Of a DNA stretch of 64,000 nucleotides, positions 59,458 through 64,000 are shown piece by piece; the first letter of the stretch is position 1; each line of letters begins with the position of its first letter. This DNA comes from Desulfovibrio sp. (GTDB lineage Bacteria; Desulfobacterota; Desulfovibrionia; Desulfovibrionales; Desulfovibrionaceae). Position numbers and translations under genes: made by a program. The notes beneath the pieces were generated by a model, which had not been told where the DNA came from, searched no databases, and saw only the letters and a program-made list of their open reading frames with translations. The DNA is taken from positions 1-64,000 of the forward strand of contig JAIKXS010000085.1 in assembly GCA_024683955.1 (NCBI GenBank). The letters are read 5' to 3'.

Positions 59458-60087
59458 CTACTGCTTGCGCACAAACACGAGGCCATTTTTGGGGCCAGGC
59501 ACAGAACCCCTGACCAGAATAACGTTGTCCTCAGGACGAATTCCAACAACAAGCAGCCCTTCTTCCGTCACGGTTTCATTGCCCCAGTGACCGGCCATCT
59601 TGCGTCCCTTGAAGACATGACCGGGGAAGGTGTTGTTACCAACAGAGCCATTGTTGCGGTGAACTTTTTCGCAACCGTGCGTGTCCTTGGATCCAGCGAA
59701 ATTCCAGCGACGCATACGTCCCTGATAGCCTTTACCGACACTTTTTCCGGTTACCTTGATAACCTCGCCCGGGGCAAACATTTCAACCGTCAGTGTATCT
59801 CCGGCCTTGTGTTCGGGAGCATCCACAAGACGGATCTCACGTGTATGACGGTAGAGATCTGTTCCTGCTTTTTTGAAATGTCCTTGCATGGGCTTGGAGA
59901 CATGCTTTTCCTTGGCCTTGTCAAAAGCGATCTGCAGCGCGTTGTACCCATCCGTTTCAGTGGTTTTCACCTGCGTCACTGCACAGGGACCAGCTTCAAT
60001 AACGGTAACCGCCACAGCCGCGCCGTCACCGGCAAATATACGGGTCATACCAAGCTTGCGACCCAAAATTCCCATTTTCTCAGCCAT
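59458..60087 (-). CDS. rplC: 50S ribosomal protein L3
   Basis: L3, 209 residues. [18 protein letters not shown] near the start, [21 protein letters not shown] in the middle and [13 protein letters not shown] late are typical. GAGGAAG precedes the ATG at 60087, which gives the family N-terminus; the longer frame upstream is rpsJ in another frame. Confidence 0.97.
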   Translation of the reverse strand: MAEKMGILGRKLGMTRIFAGDGAAVAVTVIEAGPCAVTQVKTTETDGYNALQIAFDKAKEKHVSKPMQGHFKKAGTDLYRHTREIRLVDAPEHKAGDTLTVEMFAPGEVIKVTGKSVGKGYQGRMRRWNFAGSKDTHGCEKVHRNNGSVGNNTFPGHVFKGRKMAGHWGNETVTEEGLLVVGIRPEDNVILVRGSVPGPKNGLVFVRKQ

Positions 60088-60097
60088 GACTTCCTCA

Positions 60098-60415
60098 CTA
60101 AAGCTTGATTTCCACATCCACACCGGCAGGCAAAGAAAGTTTGCCGAGGGCATCCACTGTCTGCTGTGTAGGTTCAAGAATATCCATCAAGCGCTTATGG
60201 ATACGCATCTCAAATTGCTCGCGGGACTTCTTGTCCACGTGGACAGAGCGCTGAATTGTATACTTATGGATATTGGTCGGCAGGGGAATTGGCCCCGCTA
60301 CGCCGGCTCCGGTATTGCGCGCAGTATCTACGATTTCACCGACAGCCTTATCTAGGATACGGTAATCATAGGCCCTGAGTTTAATGCGAATGCGATCGCT
60401 CCCTACTGTTGTCAT
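60098..60415 (-). CDS. rpsJ: 30S ribosomal protein S10
   Basis: S10 (also NusE), 105 residues, in the small-subunit head and partner of NusB and NusG in antitermination. [18 protein letters not shown] and [21 protein letters not shown] are canonical. ACGGAG precedes the ATG. It leads the S10 operon; the str-operon genes rpsL, rpsG and fusA, which often lie just upstream, are absent, and ftsY is the upstream neighbour. Confidence 0.97.
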   Translation of the reverse strand: MTTVGSDRIRIKLRAYDYRILDKAVGEIVDTARNTGAGVAGPIPLPTNIHKYTIQRSVHVDKKSREQFEMRIHKRLMDILEPTQQTVDALGKLSLPAGVDVEIKL

Positions 60416-60991
60416 TATGACTACTCCGTTTGCAAAAAAAATCCCATATGACCTACTGGCCACGTTTGGCGCACAGTTCAACCCTGGGTTCTGAGAGGAA
60501 CTGTCTTGATAACTGCGTATGCTTGTTTGGAGGCTGCACTTCAGTGCATGTGATCTGCGTGGCAGAAATTCGGAGGGATGCCGGACCTGCCATAAGCAAT
60601 CAACGCACTGCGGTAAGTCCAGCCAAACCGTCTTGAAACACGACGGTTGGGGCAGCTTCGCAGCGTCACCCAAAAAACGAGGACAATCCCTAACCTTACA
60701 GCCCAGGGCATGGAGGATTCCCATGGGGACCTTGTGCGGGCTGGAACGGCTCGACAATTCCGGCATTTTGGCAACGCCTGCGAATGTCAAACCCGATGTA
60801 TCGGGTGCGTACTGATAGGCTCAACCTATCATTCCCTGCCGTAGAGGGGGAGGGTATACAGAAAGAAGTGGACAGTGTAACGCAGCAAGAAGCCACATAA
60901 CGTTTTTGTCACTTCCCATATCCGCGTAGCTTTTAGTCGAGAAACGCCGGACTGTCAAGGGAAAAGTGGCAGATTCTTAAAAAAAATCCTT
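60416..60991 (-). other. long leader region of the S10 operon
   Basis: 576 bases without a recognisable gene between ftsY and rpsJ. Several inverted repeats are seen: ACCCGAT-GT-ATCGGGT (60791-60806), GATAGG-CTCAA-CCTATC (60814-60830), AACCGTC/GACGGTT (60626-60648) and TGCAC-TTCA-GTGCA near 60536. A TTGACA on the minus strand at 60790-60785 has no good -10 partner. The region must hold the S10 promoter and perhaps an L4-type control site, or an unknown small RNA. Confidence 0.55.
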
Positions 60992-63010
60992 CTATTCGTT
61001 GCCGGCCTCTTCTCTCCCCCCTCTTTCACCCTCTTCAAGAAGCGCCAACGCAAAGTCCTTTCCATTAAAGGGGCGCAGGTCCTCAAGCTTTTCTCCGAGA
61101 CCTATAAATGAAATGGGAAGGTGGTGTTCCAGGGCCAGAGCAATAACAAAGCCGCCCTTGGCCGTTCCGTCCAATTTTGTCAGAATCAGTTCGTCAACGC
61201 CGCTTGCATCCTTGAAAAGTTTCAGCTGGGAGAGCGCATTCTGCCCTGTTGTCGCGTCGAGGACGAGAACCGTACGGTGAGGTGCGCCCGGGTGTTTCTT
61301 TCCGAGGACGTTCCGAATTTTTCCGAGCTCTTCCATTAGATTCACCTTTGTCTGCAGCCGGCCTGCCGTGTCCACAAAGAGAAGATCAACCCCTTCCTTA
61401 ATCGCCTGATCAATGGCCTCATAGGCAACCGAAGCAGGGTCGCTTCCCTGAGCCTTTGCGTAGAAAAGCGCACCCGATCGCTCGGCCCACACCTGCAACT
61501 GCTCAATGGCGGCGGCTCTAAACGTATCTGCCGCACAGATCATGACCTTTCGGCCTTGGAGCCGAGCTCTGTGCGCGAGCTTACCGATCGTCGTTGTCTT
61601 GCCGACCCCGTTTACCCCCACCATAAGAACAACCTCAGGCGCTGTGTAGGCAGTTATATGCGGCGGAATACGGAAAATTTCATCAAGCTCTGCCCTGAGT
61701 AAGCGCCTGATCTCCTGCGGGTCGGTTACGCCTTCGCGCCCCGCGCGTTCCCTCAGCCGTTCAACAAGAGCAAGTGCGGCCTCATACCCAAGGTCGGCCG
61801 TGATGAAAAGTTCCTCAAGGTGTTCCCAGAACTCCTCGTCAAGGCGGCTGTGCGCCTGAAGCAAAGCGTTAAGTTTTTTGGAAAGGTGCTCACGGGTCTT
61901 CGCAAGACCGTCGGTGATTTTAATAAAAAGACGGCTCCGCTCATCCTCCTCATCCTCGAGTTCAAGAGCCAGAGCCAGGCGGTATTGAAGCTCGGAACGG
62001 AACTCGTCCACATAGGTGTACTCCATGCGCGTGATCCAGATCCTGAACTCATTAACAAAACGTTCGACTTCATCTGCAGGGGCCTCAAGAGCGCGCAGCA
62101 GGAATGATATCCTCTCAAATAGACTGTCGCTTACTTCCTCCTGACCGGCGAGCACAATGTCAAGCCATGAGGAGAGTTTCGGTTCCGCCTGGCGTAACGC
62201 CAGGACCATGGACTGCTCTTCCTCGCTCCTTGCGACATGGCGACCGCCACCTTCCGGAACCTGATCGACGGAGGCCGCAGGGGGCACAATGACCTCATCC
62301 GGCACGCGCTCGGCGTTTTTTCGAACGGATACGTCTTCATCCGTTTCCGGGGGCCGTTGAGAAGAGACGAACGTCTCTTCGTTGTTCCCGGCCATGGTTT
62401 CTGCACCCATGCCCCCCGAAGTTTCGCCGGCATGAGAAAGAAGTGTTTCGCAGGATGTTTCCGCAACGTCCGACTTCAAATCTTTCTGAAGCTCCGCTGT
62501 TTCCCCTGTTACCGAATCATGGGCGCCATCTTCAACAACGCGTTTCTCTCTTATTCGGGCGGCATCTTCTTCCACTGTAACGAATTCTTCAGGCTGCGTT
62601 TCGGGCATTGACTCAAACTCTGGCTCGGGTTCCGCCCCTGACTGTGAAAGCTGCTCCTCATTCAGCCCGGAAGCAGCGGGCACTTCTCGGCCTGACGATA
62701 ACTCCGCTTCGTTATCCGTCCCAGACAGAGGATCAGTATTCTGTTCCTCTGAGATTGAATCTGTCGTTGTAAGAGAATTCCCAGAAGGTCCTGAAGCGCT
62801 CTCAGAGGGAACTCCCCCCTCATGTTCGAAACCGTGGGAAACGCCCGCAGATGAAGTTCCTTCGGTGCTTACCCGATCCCCGTCATCGGAGGACGAGGAG
62901 ATTTCTTCGAGCTCAGGCTTTTGCTCCTCAAGAATTTTTTCTTCTACGACCTCCCGCTTTTCAGGAGCCGGTGATGCAAAAAAATTACGTATGGATGAAA
63001 AGAACCCCAT
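60992..63010 (-). CDS. ftsY: signal recognition particle receptor FtsY
   Basis: FtsY, 672 residues, the SRP receptor that brings ribosomes to SecYEG. The NG domain is C-terminal: the N part near residues 350-440 and the GTPase from about 460, with G1 GVNGVGKTT (466-474), DTAGR, and TKLDGTAKGG. The first 350 or so residues form a very acidic, Ser/Glu-rich A domain starting with MGFFSSIRNFFA, a possible membrane-binding helix. The start at 63010 gives that helix. The A domain is longer than the roughly 200 residues of E. coli FtsY. Confidence 0.95.
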   Translation of the reverse strand: MGFFSSIRNFFASPAPEKREVVEEKILEEQKPELEEISSSSDDGDRVSTEGTSSAGVSHGFEHEGGVPSESASGPSGNSLTTTDSISEEQNTDPLSGTDNEAELSSGREVPAASGLNEEQLSQSGAEPEPEFESMPETQPEEFVTVEEDAARIREKRVVEDGAHDSVTGETAELQKDLKSDVAETSCETLLSHAGETSGGMGAETMAGNNEETFVSSQRPPETDEDVSVRKNAERVPDEVIVPPAASVDQVPEGGGRHVARSEEEQSMVLALRQAEPKLSSWLDIVLAGQEEVSDSLFERISFLLRALEAPADEVERFVNEFRIWITRMEYTYVDEFRSELQYRLALALELEDEEDERSRLFIKITDGLAKTREHLSKKLNALLQAHSRLDEEFWEHLEELFITADLGYEAALALVERLRERAGREGVTDPQEIRRLLRAELDEIFRIPPHITAYTAPEVVLMVGVNGVGKTTTIGKLAHRARLQGRKVMICAADTFRAAAIEQLQVWAERSGALFYAKAQGSDPASVAYEAIDQAIKEGVDLLFVDTAGRLQTKVNLMEELGKIRNVLGKKHPGAPHRTVLVLDATTGQNALSQLKLFKDASGVDELILTKLDGTAKGGFVIALALEHHLPISFIGLGEKLEDLRPFNGKDFALALLEEGERGGREEAGNE

Positions 63011-63060
63011 GGTGCACCTCAAAACATAACGCCACAAGATGGCGGTCAATTCGTAACGGA

Positions 63061-64000
63061 CTAATTACGCGGACGGCCAAGGAAGCGCCGCAATCGCATA
63101 AAATCACGAGGAAGAAGAATGATCACGGCAAGAAACCAGAAAACAATTCCGCCTAGGCAGGCCAAAATAAGAAGAAATCCAGAGGACCCAAGCGGAAAAT
63201 ACTGCGTCAACCACGCCCCGCATCCCGCAAAGCATGCAGCTATAAGGGCTTTTAGCCAAAAAGTAAGGCGAAAGGCAAGGGAGACCTTCTTTATCGAAAA
63301 AATAAATCGAAGGAGAACGAAAAGAAAAATGGTATAGAGCCAAAGCCCCGTACTCAGCCCGTTGAGAGGGCCCAACGCATGCATGAGAAAGGAGATGAGA
63401 AGGAGATTAAAAAAGGTGAACGCCGCCGAGCGCACCTCACCAAGAAAGACAACCATGCCTCCTATAAGGATTCTTGAAAGCGCCAAAGCCGGAAGCGCCG
63501 GAAGGAGAAGAAAGAAAGTCGATTGGGTGATTTCCAAAGCCTCTCTCCCGAATTCCCCATACTGAAAAAAACTGTCAAAGAGCAAGGGAGCCACGACATA
63601 CAGTCCTGCGGTACAGGGAAGAATCAAAAGCAAGGTCCAATGCAAGGATTCATCAAGAGCTCTTCGCATTCTGAAAAAAGTACCTTTGCCGGCAAGCCGA
63701 CTCATATGAGGAAGAGACGCAACACCAAAGCATGCGCCTATAAGGCCAAGTGGCAGCTCTAGAAGACGCTCCGCGTATAAAAAGGCTGCAACAGATCCCT
63801 CTCCCAGGCAAGGCAGAAAAAAAACTGCAATAAAAAAAGCCATATGCTGGAGGGAACAGGCAAAAAGTCCCGGCACCTGCAATACAAGAAGACGAAGAGC
63901 ATTATGACGTTCATACGAAAAGGAAAATCTATCCTTTGTAGATGGCGTGTACGTAGCGGCAAGAGCACGCAGCATCCAAAGCCATTGAAAAAGGCCTGCG
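63061..64000 (-). CDS. murJ: lipid II flippase MurJ (3' part only)
   Basis: The C-terminal 312 residues of a MurJ/MviN protein; the gene continues past the right edge of the window, so its start is not seen. At least eight hydrophobic segments can be traced. Family features include AAFLYAERLLELPLGLIG and the following ASLPHMSRLAG, typical of the MATE-like core. MurJ flips lipid II across the inner membrane for cell-wall synthesis. The edge sequence AGLFQWLW fits an internal part of the protein. The stop lies 50 bases before ftsY. Confidence 0.9.
   Translation of the reverse strand, partial: AGLFQWLWMLRALAATYTPSTKDRFSFSYERHNALRLLVLQVPGLFACSLQHMAFFIAVFFLPCLGEGSVAAFLYAERLLELPLGLIGACFGVASLPHMSRLAGKGTFFRMRRALDESLHWTLLLILPCTAGLYVVAPLLFDSFFQYGEFGREALEITQSTFFLLLPALPALALSRILIGGMVVFLGEVRSAAFTFFNLLLISFLMHALGPLNGLSTGLWLYTIFLFVLLRFIFSIKKVSLAFRLTFWLKALIAACFAGCGAWLTQYFPLGSSGFLLILACLGGIVFWFLAVIILLPRDFMRLRRFLGRPRN

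Noticed and set aside
60430..60898. Plus-strand frames across the S10 leader as a decayed transposase
   Set aside because: I tried to match them to a TnpB zinc finger or tail and found only scattered Cys residues with no conserved order.

Overview
The window looks like core chromosome of a member of the Desulfovibrionaceae (Desulfobacterota), with a base composition of about half G+C judged by eye. The evidence is gene order. rpmF-plsX-fabG-acpP-fabF-glyA-comEB-ribD-ribE-ribH-nusB-leuS is, as I recall, the arrangement of Desulfovibrio relatives, and yicC-remA-gmk, recJ and a YceD-type protein fit that setting. I cannot name a species from sequence alone.

Layout. 1-2725: yicC, a remA-like gene, gmk and pyrF. 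2726-3945: a solitary IS607-type serine recombinase and gene-free DNA with palindromes. 3946-9650: a TPR protein, recJ, a TauE/SafE permease, a secreted Sel1-repeat protein, a GIY-YIG protein and a YceD protein. 9750-22907: fatty-acid, glycine/serine, deoxynucleotide and riboflavin genes, then nusB, leuS and holA; this stretch holds a wreck of an IS605-type element just before acpP. 23080-26463: lon and prmC. 26563-40984: three tRNAs, tuf, rpmG, tRNA-Trp, secE, nusG, rplKAJL and rpoBC, reading right. 41121-45883: glycerate kinase, hydroxyacid dehydrogenase, alanine aminotransferase and alanine-glyoxylate-type aminotransferase. 45977-60415: the alpha, spc and S10 ribosomal clusters, reading left, so that they face rpoBC. 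60416-64000: a 576-base leader region, ftsY and the 3' part of murJ.

Most genes encode basic machinery: transcription, translation, protein export (secE, secY, ftsY), fatty-acid and riboflavin synthesis. Two genes expected from relatives are missing from their usual slots: fabH between plsX and fabG, and ribBA between ribE and ribH.

The most striking signal is a repeated RNA-level design in front of five unrelated genes: ribH, leuS, nusG, alaA and rplX. In each, a Shine-Dalgarno-like GGAGG (GAGAGG for nusG) lies 37-52 bases from the start codon, too far to work directly. It is followed at once by CAGCGT, a variable inner hairpin, then ACGCTG, then 7-10 bases, then ATG. CAGCGT pairs with ACGCTG, and folding the stem would bring the GGAGG to normal spacing. 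None of the five has a good local ribosome binding site, and four of them follow unusually long gaps in otherwise tight operons. I read this as a family of hairpin-bridged ribosome binding sites, possibly regulated or mobile; it needs a genome-wide search.
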